The notes: generated by a model from the letters alone, not told the origin. Shown: positions 34,415 through 45,709, numbered from the stretch's first letter. The stretch is DNA of 64,000 nt from Costus lasius (GCA_027563935.2 CM050449.1:41948507-42012506), one strand, 5' to 3'. Numbers and translations: made by a program.

Positions 34415-36126
34415 TGTTAGGCCTATTGACCAAGAATTGGGCGTGGCCCAATTTCGGCCCAGCCCAACCAGCCCTTTTTCTCCTTTTTGCTGATCGGGTT
34501 AGCAGGTTGGTTCGGGCATCGCTTGGATCCATTATCCTAACGGCCGAATACGCGATTTCATCGCCTGCGTACGGGTGCAGCTTATGCGTCGCGTCGTTCG
34601 GCGTGGGCAGCGAGTCCTTGGGCGCCAAGTTGACTCGGGCAGCGTGGGCACCACGTTAGCCGAGCAGGGAGAGAAAAAGGAAGAGGGCGGCGAACACTCA
34701 TTCGTTTGCTTCCTCTCCAATGCTCCACCCTCATCCCTCCTTGACTCCCCTCTCTTCCGATCGTTGATCTCGCCGGATGCTTTTCCTCAGCGGTTATTCT
34801 CCAGGCTCTTGGTGGTGTCGGCGGGTGGACGGTGTGCCCAGGAGAACTCCGTCTCCCCTTTTCATCTTCCGCTGCCCCCTTCGTCTCCGATGCCGGCGAC
34901 GCCTCCAGAGCACCTTGGAAGGCGGCGTCTCAACAGCTTCATTGGAAAGAAGGAGTCGGCGGCCATGTGATCGCCGAGGTACTCCTCTCTCTTTCTTCGT
35001 CGTTTCTGCTATTCCAGCCTATCTATGTTGGCCGCTTCTCCCCAGCGAGCACTCAGCTCCCGGTGGATCTCCTCCTCTCTCGCTCCTCCGGTGAACCCTC
35101 TCTCCCCGTCTTCTAGAGCTGGGCTCGCCTGTGCTCGAGTCTCCTTCGTGTCCGCCACCTGCGTGCGGCAGCGCTCTTTCTTCCTCCAGCGAAGGAGTCC
35201 AGTGGTCGGTGGCTTCCTCGTCCGCGTAGGAGAGCAGCTAGGTGGCAGCTTCTCTTCCAGCGTGCAGCTGTTGTTCGCCTCAATCACCGCCAGCAGAGGA
35301 CCAGCCTCCTTCCTGTTGCTGTCCGTGTGCGCTCCCTAGGTGTCAAATCATCCTGCCAGCTCCGCCTGCTGCCGGTGTGTGACTGCGCCCTCCCTCCCTA
35401 TCTCTTCCATCGCACGTCAACAGTAGTGTGCCTGGGGTTCCTCCCCACCTTTGGATGAACACGTCCTGTCGATGTGCTCAACGACGGCTTCACCGTCCGC
35501 CATCGACGTCCACGTGGACGTGGCCGGTTGCCTCCAGGCAGCTCGTTCCTTTCGGCCATTCTCATCTGTGCGCGAGAAGGACGAGGCCGCAAGCTTCCTC
35601 GTCGCCCACGAGTGACGTCGCTTACGGACTGTTGTCCGGCCTCTTCGCCGGCGTGTGAGTGAGGAGCCGGCTGAGTTCTTCCTGTCACCAACGTGCGACG
35701 CCGAGGGGACGACCGTCTGTGATCGCCGGGTGCTGGCTTGATCTGTGGATGAGTGGGTGACTCCGGCTCCCCGACGTGGGACATCCATCTACTCCCCTTT
35801 CGCTTGCTTCGGCATGTGAGCGTGTCCGGTTACTGTAGTGGACCCCGTCCGACGCGATCGGTTACGAGTGAGTCCCCTTTGGGTTCGGATGAACCCGGTT
35901 TGACATGACAACATCGGCCTTCGGTGAATTATCTACGTTGACTTGAGCTGTGTTGGAATGGCAGCGATCTTCTGCAGAGTCTATAGTCGGGCTCGGGGTC
36001 AGTTCAAGGAATCATCGCCACTAGTCGTGCCCAATCCAGCGCTTTCAACCGTTGCGACCCCTGTGTGGATATATTTAGACTCGAGTCAAGCATTGACTCA
36101 CAGGTAAAAATCATAAAAAAATATTA
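34415..36126 (+). mobile_element. Element C, 3' LTR (about 1.7 kb, GC-rich)
   Basis: Starts TGTTAGGCCTATTGACC directly after the purine run GGAGGGAGAGAA (34403-34414), the polypurine tract. The last about 310 bases repeat at 31816-32128. The middle (34430-35800) is GC-rich with many overlapping open frames on both strands, but none has a known motif; the openness follows from base composition. The end is near ATATTA at 36121-36126 without a clean CA. Confidence 0.75.
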
Positions 36127-36476
36127 CCGTAATGTAAACAAGGGCATGACACCTAGTTGGTACCCTATTACACAATTTTGAATTCAATTTGGACATTTAA
36201 ATATGTACCCATAGGTACCTAATTAAATAATAAATTTTAATTTTAAAATTTAAATTATTCTATAAAAATAATTTTATAAATGATTATTATAATACGAAAC
36301 GAACGGCGATGACGGAATCGTGACGGCAGAGCAAACTATTTTAACGGAAATTATCAGCCTCCTTTCATCAATTCCCTCCCGTCCTCTCCCTCCTTTTCCT
36401 TCCTCATTCTGCTCATATTCTCCTCGCTCTTCTCATTGTTCCTTTCCAGTTTCCGTTGAAGATTGCCTCAATAGCC
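36127..36476 (+). promoter_or_regulatory. Promoter and 5' UTR of the BPA1-like gene
   Basis: An AT-rich stretch with TATA-like CTATAAAAATAA near 36260-36272 is followed by a sharp change to a C/T-rich stretch (36355-36470), typical of a plant 5' UTR, which ends at the ATG at 36477. The transcription start is not defined by sequence alone. Confidence 0.5.
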
Positions 36477-37938
36477 ATGTCGGTGAGTGCTGCTATTACC
36501 CGCTTTTCTTTTCTTTTTTTGACGATTCTGATGAATATGCGTCATTTTAGAGGATTCTGTCTCCGTCATTTTCTTCTATTTGATAATTTATTGGAACATC
36601 CTGTAAGGCTTACGGATGCGTGATCGTGATCTATTCATGGTCTCGATTTGGGAGCAGTAATCGGAAGAAAATTGTAGTTTTTCATTTGTTTTCATCTTCT
36701 TCTTGAGTATTTACGTTTTGTTTTGTCTAAAGAGGAATTGGGGATTTAACTCACTAGTTCTGTGAATTAGGTTTTCAAAATCCTACTCTGAAGCTTTTCT
36801 TTTGGGCAAAGCTTTCGCTACGAGATCGTGATTTCATTTGGCGTTTTTGACGAGGTTCGATCGGGCTGAGATTAAAACTGTAATATTTCGTTTATATATA
36901 TATATACATATAGATATGATATTGTTACGAGAAGCATTTGAAATGAACCAGTTAGAACATATGCTGTGCACCATATCAATCACTATAAATAACCATGCTT
37001 TCATTATGGGATTAAAAGTAAATATAACTGAGTTTGGCTTTATCACAAGTGGTCAGCTAATTGTATGTCAACGGAATAAGAAATAATATTTAAAGGATTA
37101 AGCGGTTTGGATATATGATCTGCAAATGAAATCTTAACAATTTTTTTTATTTTCGTATTTTATAGATTTGTTCTGCTTTCTCTGGTTGTTATTTCTCGAA
37201 TAAATGTGGTGCTCTTGCATTTGGGCTCATGTCTTTAGATTGCTTGATTAGATTAGTAAACAATATCTATATGATGGAAATTAAATCTGAAATTAATCAC
37301 GCTTTGGGAATGTGAGATAGTTATGTTTTGGGGACATCAAATTGGAGAAGTTTAGAGTACCGTGTGACTCTCTAAACTTAGTATTTTGGGTTTAATGTCT
37401 AAGTAGTTGAAGGGACACTAGTCCCCTATATTTTTCCGTGTTGTTATTTTTTTAATCAGAACGAGTAGAGGCAAGTTTTTAGATTCCAAATACATATCTT
37501 GCTCAGCCAACTCCAGCACTATATGCTGTATTTATTTGTACGAGAATCCTCTTAGCAGTGTTGCTATTTTCATTGGGTGTTTATATAAGGTACATGCAAG
37601 TTGTGTTTTCGCGAACATTCCTCATAAATAGGACTGAAAAGAATTCTGATTCCACTTGGTTGATTTGCAGGTGAGGACAGTGAAAGTCAGCAATGTTTCC
37701 CTCAAAGCAGCTGTGGAGGACCTCAAAGAGTTCTTTTCTTTTTCTGGTGACGTTGAATATATTGAAATGGATAGGTTTGTCTGACAATCATTTTTTGCGT
37801 CTCTAAATTTCCTAATGTTTGATGATTCCCGTTTTTCTATTGAGCATCTCTGTATCTTTTAGAAGAGATGAGAAGTCTCAAGTTGCATATGTCACCTTCA
37901 AAAAGCCACAAGAAGCGGATACGGCACTTCTTCTTTCA
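36477..37938 (+). CDS. BPA1-like RRM protein, exons 1-3 (5' part of gene)
   Basis: Exon 1 codes only Met-Ser (36477-36482). Intron 1 is 36483-37670 (GTGAGT...TTGCAG). Exon 2 is 37671-37774 (VRTVKVSNVSLKAAVEDLK, then EFFSFSGDVEYIEMD), intron 2 is 37775-37862 (GTTTGT...TTTTAG), and exon 3 is 37863-37938 (RDEKSQVAYVTFKKPQEADT), followed by a donor GTATGT. The three exons join in frame to 62 codons. They form the start of an RRM: RNP2-like 'VKVSNVS' and RNP1-like 'QVAYVTFK'. The two-codon first exon and the order FFSFSGDxEYxEM match plant relatives of ACD11-binding partner BPA1, proteins linked to cell-death control. Later exons are not seen; after exon 3 there is only transposon debris to 43.9 kb. 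The gene may have a very long intron or be broken. Confidence 0.75.
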
Positions 37939-38930
37939 GTATGTTAGGTTGCTTTTACCTCGTATTTTTTGTCACTTTTCCCTTGAATTACTGATAATTT
38001 ATCTTGTGCCTATCGTCATTGGCAACACCTATGTCGCAAATAAGCTTTCCTTTCTGTGTTAAATATTGTGCTTGGTTCGTCACTAGCAACACTTGTGCTG
38101 CCGAGGTAAGTTTTCTTTTTGTTGCTACTAGGCTATGTTCTTGGTTAACCAAAGTAACCAAAAACCCTTTCGCAATTAAGGCTTTAGCAGCCCTTACATA
38201 ATCCTACTCTACATGGTTCAAAAAGTCAAGCACCTTCTCACAAGCATTAGGTTGGGAGATCTGTATCTTGCAATGCATGGAATAAGTATTGCAGTTCGAA
38301 AGTTTAAAAGGATTGTCAAAGGAGATGGTGAGTCAGTGGAAATAGTTACAATTATATGTGCGTGATTGTTCCCATGTTCCCAACTATAATTGGTAGACTG
38401 TAATGGAGTTTTAAACAGAATATCTGTAGGAGCAACCATAAACTGCGATAGTGTGTTCCATTACATGTCCTGAAAGTTGCAAGTTAAAAAACGCTGCCTA
38501 AGAAACATGTAAGCAGACAATACCATGATTAGCATTAAATCTAGCCCGGTTATCCTCATTGGGCAACTTAGGAATTGCTCAAAAAATAACATTTCAACAA
38601 TTTTCCTTCAACAATTTAGAGGAAAATAAAAAGTTGCATACAAAAGTAGGTGTAAGATAGATAGGAGTGCCACACATATAGTTGTAACTCCATTATAGAT
38701 CACCTTAAAGATAACTGTAGGCCAGATAAAGAGTGCCAGTAAGAATATTCCAAACCCAGCCGTAAACAAGCATTTCACAGTCAATCGATTCCACCAAATT
38801 GACTCACAAGTTAGAATGAGTTTTGTCTAAAAACGATTAAACTAGTGAGTTTGACTTGTAATGTTGCAGTCAACTTGTAAACTATTTGACTTGGATGAGT
38901 CGGCTCATGATTTGATAACCTTGATCGGAG
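37939..38930 (+). other. Start of intron 3 or broken gene end; nothing recognised
   Basis: Follows the donor site GTATGTTAGG. It is AT-rich with short open frames and no known motif. I looked for a fourth BPA1-like exon (family pattern GAT-I/V-D after the donor) and did not find one here. Confidence 0.5.
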
Positions 38931-40150
38931 CAAATATTATCTCTACATGTGTTATACATTAGCTAAAGCAACTTGGGATGTACTTGTTTCAATTAATGCT
39001 CCACAATAAAATATTTGTCATGTATATTTGTATGATAAAATTTTCTTTGTGAAGTAAGATAGTCAATCTCTTTCAAGATACAACTTGATGGAAAGTGGGA
39101 TGAATTGTCTTAATACCATCCTCCTACAACAAAAACCTCAATAGTCCTCTAGTAGCATGAGGACTTAATTTTTGCTAAGTGAAGGCTATGGATGTAACTC
39201 TTTTGAGGGGTTTCCCATTATGTACGTATTATAATCTAACCAACCATGCATCGGATTGTTGTTGGCACAAATATGAGAACCCCCCATAATAAGGTAGCCA
39301 TTGATTCTTCTGAAGCTTTAGCTACCTCATTGAAGATACTCGTGACTTCTGTGGATATTTCTTTTGAGATTACTGTTACTATCTCCTTTTGAGTATAAAA
39401 GGCTTCTTTGGTTAGGTAGCAGATTTTGCTGTGACTGTGACTTCTATTGCATCCTTCACTTTAATACCCTACTATAACTTCACTTGCCTCATTTAGCACC
39501 CTTTGAATTCTTTATTTTGGAGCATCTTTCTACGTGATAAGCAACAAGATATTATTTATATTTTTTATCTCTTAGCAGCTATCATCAACCAAAGCTTAGC
39601 ATATGGATTCCTAATTTTTGTCATAAGCATTGACACTATTTGCATTAATGCCTATATTGTTCTTAATAATGTTTTCTATATTCGACTATTTTATGTTAAT
39701 CTTTTTCCTATATGTACCTTCACAAAAATCTCTAATTGTTTGTACCATTTTTCCATTTATATTGTTTATTTTAGGACCTTAAGATGATTAGTGGGGGATT
39801 GAAGATTATAAGAGTATATGTATTAGGAATCCATTTTTAGTTTCTCATCAAGCATTTATCCATATCTAGCAATGATCCAATAGTTTCTATTCTTGAAATT
39901 ATGTCCAACATTGTACTGTGAGATATGTCAACTTAGCAAATATCATAGAACTTCATTTCTATTTAGTGATAGTTGTAGGAGTATATCTCTTTTTCATCTA
40001 ATTTATTTAGATTTTTGGGGTATGAATCCTATGTCTAGTTAGGATAATCATCACCACTTTGTCATTTTCATTGATGATTATTCTTGTATATGTTTGAGTC
40101 TTTTTGTTAAAAAGTTATTCTAAAGTCTTTGCCAGGTTTCAAACTTCTTA
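38931..40150 (+). pseudogene. Decayed plus-strand copia: gag to integrase
   Basis: Motifs appear in the right order on the plus strand. A copia gag piece is at about 38960-39000 ('TLAKATWDVLVSINA'), with a frameshifted continuation to about 39400. The pre-integrase zinc motif 'CEICQLSKYHRTSF' is at 39917-39958, and the integrase core beginning 'FVIFIDDYS' is at 40058-40084. Many stops separate them. The element is cut on the right, 160 bases before the gag-only element at 40320. It has no recognisable LTRs. Confidence 0.7.
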
Positions 40151-40574
40151 ATGGAAAAAAATATAAATATATATAGATATTTCTTTACAAATACTTGATA
40201 AAATAAACTATGTATTTATATTTATATATTACATATGTTGCCATTAACATCCCCTCTCACTAGCATCAATTTGTTAATCGAAAAGTGATGTCTTTTTTTA
40301 GAAAGAGCTTTAGTAAAAATGTTAGGATTCAAAGATGAATCCTCCCTCAAACCGTCACCGGCGAGATATCGTGCAAGCACGCCCTAACAAGATGAATAAC
40401 AAAACACTCAATGACCTAACCCTAAACCCAGGACCCTTATTTATAATACTATCGTACTTAGCGGGCCGGGTATAACATACTAACCCGGATCCGCTTTATT
40501 ATATATCCACTACTATTATTAGGTCCGTAACAAATCCTCCCTCCCTAAAGAAGCCTTGTCCTCAAGGCTGCTTA

Positions 40575-41356
40575 AAATTTATTTAAGAAAACTATAGCTT
40601 GTGCCTCCTCCAGGGTCCCAAGTTGCTCCAGCTTCTCCTTCTATTTCCTCATTAGCAGGGTCTTTCTCCTCATCTTCTGCTAGGATCATGAGTCTCAAGC
40701 CTTTGTTTGTGCAGCGATGCATTGCATAATAAGGCTGATCGCATCCAAAACATAATCCTATTTCTTCGTTTGGATTTCAAATCTTGGTATAAAAGATATC
40801 CACCTCCTCGGGTCTCATTGGATGCTTGATTTCCCTTTGAAGCTTTACGAATGATCTCCTCGCTAATGGGTGGTTGAGGTTGGCTGTCCACAATAATACT
40901 GGTCTTGAGCGAAGCCGTGCCTCCTAACTTATCTTCCACATTGGTTTTAGCTCCTCCTAGATTATGCATGCCTCCTAACTTATCTTCCACATTGGTTCTA
41001 GCTTCTCCTGGATTACGCCACTCTGTTCTGGTTGTTGTCGGTTGTAAAAATATATCTGATGTATGCGCGGACATACCAGTCCTTTCTCCTATTGTTACTG
41101 TGGCGGGCCGACTGCGCTCTCGTAGAAGTGGGGGGAAAGGATCAATGTTCCTCTACACCATTTTTTCTTTCATGAATATAGCAAACATTTCCTTCAACTC
41201 GCGCATGTCTTCCTTTAATATTCTTCTATCCTCTTCGACTGCTCGCAGCCTCTCTTTATTCGCCGCCTGTTCATCCTTGCGCTTCTCCTCCACTATAATC
41301 TCGGCTACACTTTTGTCTAATACTTCTAACCTTGTCTCAAATTGAGTGGATGCCAT
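40575..41356 (-). pseudogene. Gag of the TR-GAG element
   Basis: The minus-strand frame from 41356 (MASTQFETRLEVLDKSVAEI) has a charged helical stretch of about 60 residues, probably coiled coil, ending at a stop at 41153. Farther along, in another frame, a zinc-binding motif 'LCFGCDQPYYAMHRC' (CX2CX7HXC) lies at about 40730-40775, followed by an acidic tail that stops near 40575. That knuckle type is found in chromovirus gag proteins. Between them, a 51-bp unit is repeated in tandem (40918-41019). The N-terminal part and the knuckle are not in one frame, so the copy is broken. Confidence 0.7.
40918..41019 (-). repeat. 51-bp tandem duplication within the TR-GAG gag
   Basis: Two copies (40918-40968, 40969-41019) begin TGCCTCCTAACTTATC. 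The period is a multiple of three, so the protein gains 17 residues without losing frame (two copies of TNVEDKLGG). The copies differ at several bases. Confidence 0.85.
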
Positions 41357-42519
41357 GGTGAATCATAGCCAATGCCTAAGCTATAGTCCGCGTTCGCACG
41401 CACAGGCTTCACCGACAGCCGCTCCCGTCGCTGGCTAGGGTTCCGATGGAGGAAGCAGTGGACTTTATCTTCGCCAGTCAACTGCTCCCGTCGCCAGCTA
41501 GGGTTCCGGGAGAAGAGGCACCTCGCAAAGTCCGCCGGGGTTACTCGCGACAGGGAAGAGCCGCTGTTGCCTAGATCTTCCGCCGAAGTCGCACTACAGT
41601 ACTCGCACTACAGTACCGATGCTACAGTACTTTCACCAAAGCCCTAGCACGCTATAGTACTTGCCGCGCGCACTGGAATCTTTCCGGGATGAGAACTTTG
41701 TTGCGTGCTGAACTTCTTTTGCTCTAGGTTTTCTTCAACGGCTTGATCAACGATAATAGACCCGCCGTTCAGATCTACTATCGACAACGGAATTTCTTCC
41801 GCCTTTATCCTTCACCGGACCACCGATTCCCCGGCGATCCATCCGGCAGGTCGGACTACTGTTAGGATTCAAAGATGAATCCTCCCTCAAACCGTCACCG
41901 GCGAGATATCGTGCAAGCACGTCCTAACAAGATGAATAACAAAATACTCAATGACCTAACCCTAAACCCAGGACCCTTATTTATAATACTATCGTACTTA
42001 GCGGGCCGGGTATAACATACTAATCCGGATCCGCTTTATTACATATCCACTATTATTATTGGGTCCGTAACAAAAAAAATCAACTATATGAAGATTGGTA
42101 GATATATGTGACAACAAAATAACATAAGCATAAAAAATTCACAAGAGTGACAATCTACTTCTATATGTTTATAACTTAGAAATATAATTTTTCTTCTTCA
42201 CTCTAGGAAGAAATGAGAGGAGCATAAATAAACATGCACTAACTAGTAACAAAACACCTCACCTTAGAACAACCACCCAAACAACATTATTATAAGAAGT
42301 TAATTGAATTGGAGAATGTACTGAAAAGTAAAGATCTAGAAGTGTCTTTCAGTTAGCAAATTATATGTAAAACTACTACCATGTGAAGGTGAGAGTAGGT
42401 GCTTGTATAATTGACTAACTTGTTAGACATCAAATATGCTGAGTAATAGTCAAATAATTTAGACTACCACCAATTGTCAATGTAAGAAAAGATCACAAAG
42501 AAAGTTATCCTTATTTTGA

Positions 42520-43075
42520 CTATATTTGGCATTCACTTCTATTTTTAAGTGCCACCAATCTTGCTTTATATCTATCTAGTGATCCATTATATTGTAGTTT
42601 AATAGAATATACCCACTTAGCAACCAATGGGCTTGAAACTATTAGGACAAGAAACAATGTCCTAATTATGTTTCTCCTCAAGGGCTTAAAATTCCTTTTG
42701 CATATATTTTCTCTAATATTTTTATGTAGATGCCTGAGAATAAGAAGTGCGTGCATCAGATAGCCAAGAAACCATATCGATCAAGAGGTTTGATGATATG
42801 ATAAGATCTATGAAGGACCAAGGAGGTAGCTGCTTCAAGATCATCTTGGTCCTTCATAGATCATCCCACACTTGATTATGTTCAAGAGCAATTGGTATGG
42901 ACGGCCCTTCGTCATTGATATACAATACTAGGTGTAAAGTACTCAAATGATGGAGAATCATCATCAAAACTAGGAAATATAACGAAAGGGGAAGATAAAA
43001 TCTATTGCAAAAAATAGTAATCATGCTAAAAGAAAACATTTTGGAAAATGCATATATATTTAACATCAATATCAT
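42520..43075 (-). pseudogene. Minus-strand copia fragment: linker and start of RT
   Basis: Translation on the minus strand gives 'AKWVYSIKLQYNGSLDRYKA' and 'RLVALKN' at about 42525-42615, the signature start of copia reverse transcriptase. Upstream (42760-43075) is a linker-like stretch that includes 'PLDRYGFLA'. Stops and frameshifts separate the parts. It is opposite in strand to the copia remnant at 38931-40150, so it is a different insertion. No LTRs were recognised. Confidence 0.75.
42805..42862. repeat. Perfect 18-base inverted repeat
   Basis: GATCTATGAAGGACCAAG at 42805-42822 and its exact complement at 42845-42862 are separated by 22 bases. It lies in the linker between the two parts of the minus-strand copia fragment. 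It probably arose by a local inverted duplication. Confidence 0.85.
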
Positions 43076-43890
43076 AATATATAAATCCTTTTTGACAAGT
43101 ATAATAATTCATAAATGTACATCAAATTGGTTGGGCCATAAGTTTATGTTGCCCATGGTCAGTGAATAAAACAAAGACATCCAAATATATAGAGCATGTG
43201 ATAATCAATATGTATACTAAATAGTACATATTAAATGGGTAGTAAAAGGGAGAATCAAAGCTTAAATGTTGAGAAGATAGACAATAAATTAGATGTATAG
43301 TTGACCCAAAATTTAGGTTGCATTAAAGATTATAGGAGTATTGTGCGAACTAAAAGAGACAGATGATTCTTCCTTTATACTACTCTAAGGAAACAAACTA
43401 TGCAAATCCCCCACCCAGGTTCGATAGGATATGACCATTTATTGGAATGAGAATTGAACCAGATTCTATTAGGATTGAACTAGATTCTGAAATTGAGTTA
43501 GAATTGGACCAGATTTGGAAATTGGGTTCGGGTCTAACTCAATTTAAGTTTATTGGCATCCTTAGACATAAATAAGGTTGTACTGAGTGTTATTATCACA
43601 ACTAGTGTTATATCAGTTTGAGAACTAATTTTGAGATTTTGAATCTTCTCAAGTTAGGCTTAGCCAAACCACAAACAATGTCAATAAGGTAAAGCTCCAA
43701 ATAAGGCTGACAGTAAACCCAGATAGCCCCAAATTATCAACAATGTTGGTTCTAATTTTTTTATGTTTTGCCCCAAATCTCAGAATTGGAGGGAGGGCTT
43801 GTTAGGGATGAAGCTAGGCCATTAGTTGGTGATTCCATCTCGGTGGAGGACGTGACGAACTCTTTCTTTAGCGACAAATTTGGTAGTTGT
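43076..43890. other. Spacer before the CRM element, nothing recognised
   Basis: AT-rich DNA with imperfect repeats of GAATTGGACCAGATT-like words near 43440-43550. No coding motif was found. Bases 43891-43895 (CCTCT) would be the left target duplication of element D, whose right copy is outside the window. Confidence 0.5.
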
Positions 43891-43896
43891 CCTCTT

Positions 43897-44751
43897 GATG
43901 CAGGAGCATACAACATGAAAGAAGGGAAAAATCTAGCCCCAATGGTGCCCCAAAAATTTTCCACAGCAAGTTCCTCGGGGCACCCAGCGACGAAAGTCAC
44001 GCCCAGTGACTCCTGCAGACAGCCACCCGAATCAGCAGCGACCTCACATGCACAAGTCCGATTTTCCACAAAAAGTTCCTCGGGGCACCCAGTGACGATA
44101 ACCTCGCCCCGTGGATCCTACAGACAACTACCAGGTGCTCAAGTTCGATTTTCCACAGAAAGTTCCTCGGGTCACCCGGTGACGAAAGTCACGCCCTGTG
44201 ACTTCTGCGGGCGACTCCCTGACGAAATTTCGGAATCGGAAGCGGCACCACATGCACAAGTCGGAAATCCCACAGAATGTTCCTCGGGTCAACCAGCGAC
44301 GAAAGTCACGCCCGGTGACTCCTGCGGACAGTTTTCCACAGAATGTTTCTTGGGTCACCCGGCGATGAAAGTCACGCCCCGTGACTCCTGCAGACAGCCA
44401 CCCGAAGCCGCAGAACTGCCCCGACGACCCCACTTCGATGTATACAACCCACCCTACCATGTTGCTACACCTCTTGGAGACCCGGAGGAGCCCACCAAGA
44501 TGGTTATTCGGCGATCCCAACGCCCATCTCACCCACCGGACCACTTCGTGGGTGTTATCAGCCCACTTTCCGTCCACACCGTGGTAACCCAGCCCAAGGA
44601 CTCCACGGGCCAACCCCTCGAGGGCCCAACTCCAGATGGGCCACACAACCACATCAGCAACACGGCCCAAGAGAAGGCCGCGACGATAGTTAGGCAGCCC
44701 AGTACTTCAAAATTCTGCTGCTTTGTCGCGGTATGCTCCGAACGCGTCTGA
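43897..44751 (+). other. LTR-encoded polyprotein tail with tandem repeats
   Basis: An open frame of about 285 codons inside the 5' LTR (DAGAYNMKEGKNLAPMV, then repeats). The same frame follows integrase without a break at 63728, so in the 3' LTR it is the C-terminal end of pol; here it is probably untranslated. It holds four to five repeats of a unit of about 28-45 residues with the pattern FSTxSSSGHPxTKVTPxDSC, often followed by RQPPE. It ends with a conserved stretch 'KMVIRRSQRPSHPPDHFV'. CRM elements are known for a pol frame that runs into the 3' LTR; the Ser/Thr/Pro repeats are unusual in my reading. Confidence 0.7.
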
Positions 44752-44934
44752 TCGCCCAACCGCCTCCGTACGAAGACCAGAATACCATGCGCCAGCTTCA
44801 TAGAATATTAGGTAGAAGTTTGTTGTGCTTTTGTCTTGTAGTTGCAGCTTAACTACTTTTTGGGCTGCAAGGGTAGTTAGTTGTTAAAGTAGTTTGTCTT
44901 TTTCTGTTTTGTCTTGTTCCCTTCCCTCTTGCCC

Positions 44935-44942
44935 TATAAAAG
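44935..44942 (+). promoter_or_regulatory. TATA box of the CRM LTR
   Basis: TATAAAAG in the context GCCCTATAAAAGAGGAGG, about 640 bases before the LTR end. The related solo LTR at 28263-29689 has TATAAAAG at 28642-28649 on its own strand. It is the likely promoter for the element's RNA. Confidence 0.65.
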
Positions 44943-45583
44943 AGGAGGCTGGGGTGTTGTGTTCTTTAGATCTCTTGGTGTTAGAGTACTCTTGGTGAGC
45001 TGAGAGCCTCCAGCATTGTAGAAGTCGAAGAGGAGCTTCGCCTTCAAAGTTTCCGGGTCGAGGCCGGTGCCTCGATTCCACGTTGTTCCGTTTCCAGCTT
45101 TTCAAAGAAGTAAATCCCATCCTTAGTGGTGGGTCAGGTTCGCCTATTTCTTCATTTTGTTGCGTTCTTGTATTTCCGTTGTGGTTTCTCTTTCTCCACG
45201 GGTATCCGTACGCCGGAGACGTGGATGTCTCGTGTTGTTCTTTGGTGTATTTCAGGCGCATAGGCGTGCGAGCTGTGCCCTGCAAATCCGCTGGTTCCCT
45301 ATTGTGACGTGCTGAGCTTAAAATCTGCTGCGTGAGTGCGCAAAATTGCTACGAGGTTAGTGAGTTACATTCTGTAGTTGAATGCCGTTGTGTTCTTTTC
45401 GCATTTCTGTTGTCCCGATCGAACTCGACACTGATTTCTTTGTGCTTCATCATGTTTTCCCTGCATTTCTGAAGCGCTTTTCACTTCCCTCGTCTAAAGA
45501 CCCTCTCCCGTTTTCGCGGCATTGTGTAATCCTTTAGAGTACGGCTTTAAGGACCCTCCCACCTACAGTAGCTCCATCAATTC

Positions 45584-45595
45584 TGGTATCAGAGG
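45584..45595 (+). other. Primer binding site of CRM element D
   Basis: TGGTATCAGAGG begins four bases after the LTR end; this is the initiator tRNA-Met type site with a change in the last base. It confirms the plus orientation. Confidence 0.85.
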
Positions 45596-45709
45596 ACGTT
45601 GCGCGTTCGATTCTTATCGTTCGCACGGTCCCCTCCGTTGCATCGCATATTTCCACATCGATTTTGTGCTTTCAGCATCCTGCACTTGTCATTTCAGCCT
45701 TGGTTGTGC

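Larger units (their letters stand above)
40315..42077 (-). mobile_element. Gag-only LTR element (TR-GAG type), 1753 bp, with target duplication
   Basis: Two direct repeats of 213 bp (40320-40532 and 41860-42072) start TGTTAGGATTCAAAG and end GGTCCGTAACA, differing at only a few positions. AAAAA flanks both sides (40315-40319, 42073-42077). A minus-strand purine tract (AGGGAGGGAGGATT, 40533-40546) shows the orientation. The interior codes only gag. This is the plan of a non-autonomous terminal-repeat-with-GAG element, whose replication would rely on enzymes from a relative. No clear primer site is visible beside 41860. Confidence 0.85.
43896..45579 (+). mobile_element. CRM element D, 5' LTR (1684 bp)
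   Basis: Starts TGATGCAGGAGCATACAAC and ends CTCCATCA, giving matched ends TGATG...CATCA; the primer site follows at 45584. The start is repeated at 63728, the 3' LTR. The first about 850 bases are an open frame, the copy of the polyprotein tail that in the 3' LTR continues from pol. A TATA box lies at 44935-44942. Confidence 0.85.

Noticed and set aside
34430..35800. Many overlapping long open frames on both strands
   Set aside because: They lie in the GC-rich 3' LTR of element C; openness is due to base composition and no motif is recognised.
36838..37086. Open frame of 82 codons on the plus strand
   Set aside because: Lies in intron 1 of the BPA1-like gene, is AT-rich and has no motif.
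40140..40240. AT-rich stretch that might be a scaffold attachment region or a MITE
   Set aside because: No terminal inverted repeats or target duplication could be found; it is only low complexity.
43896..45579. Idea that 43.8-44.75 kb is the pol end of a separate upstream element
   Set aside because: The homology with the right-hand copy begins exactly at TGATGCAGGAGC in both places, has TG...CA ends, and is followed by a primer site, so it is the 5' LTR of D.
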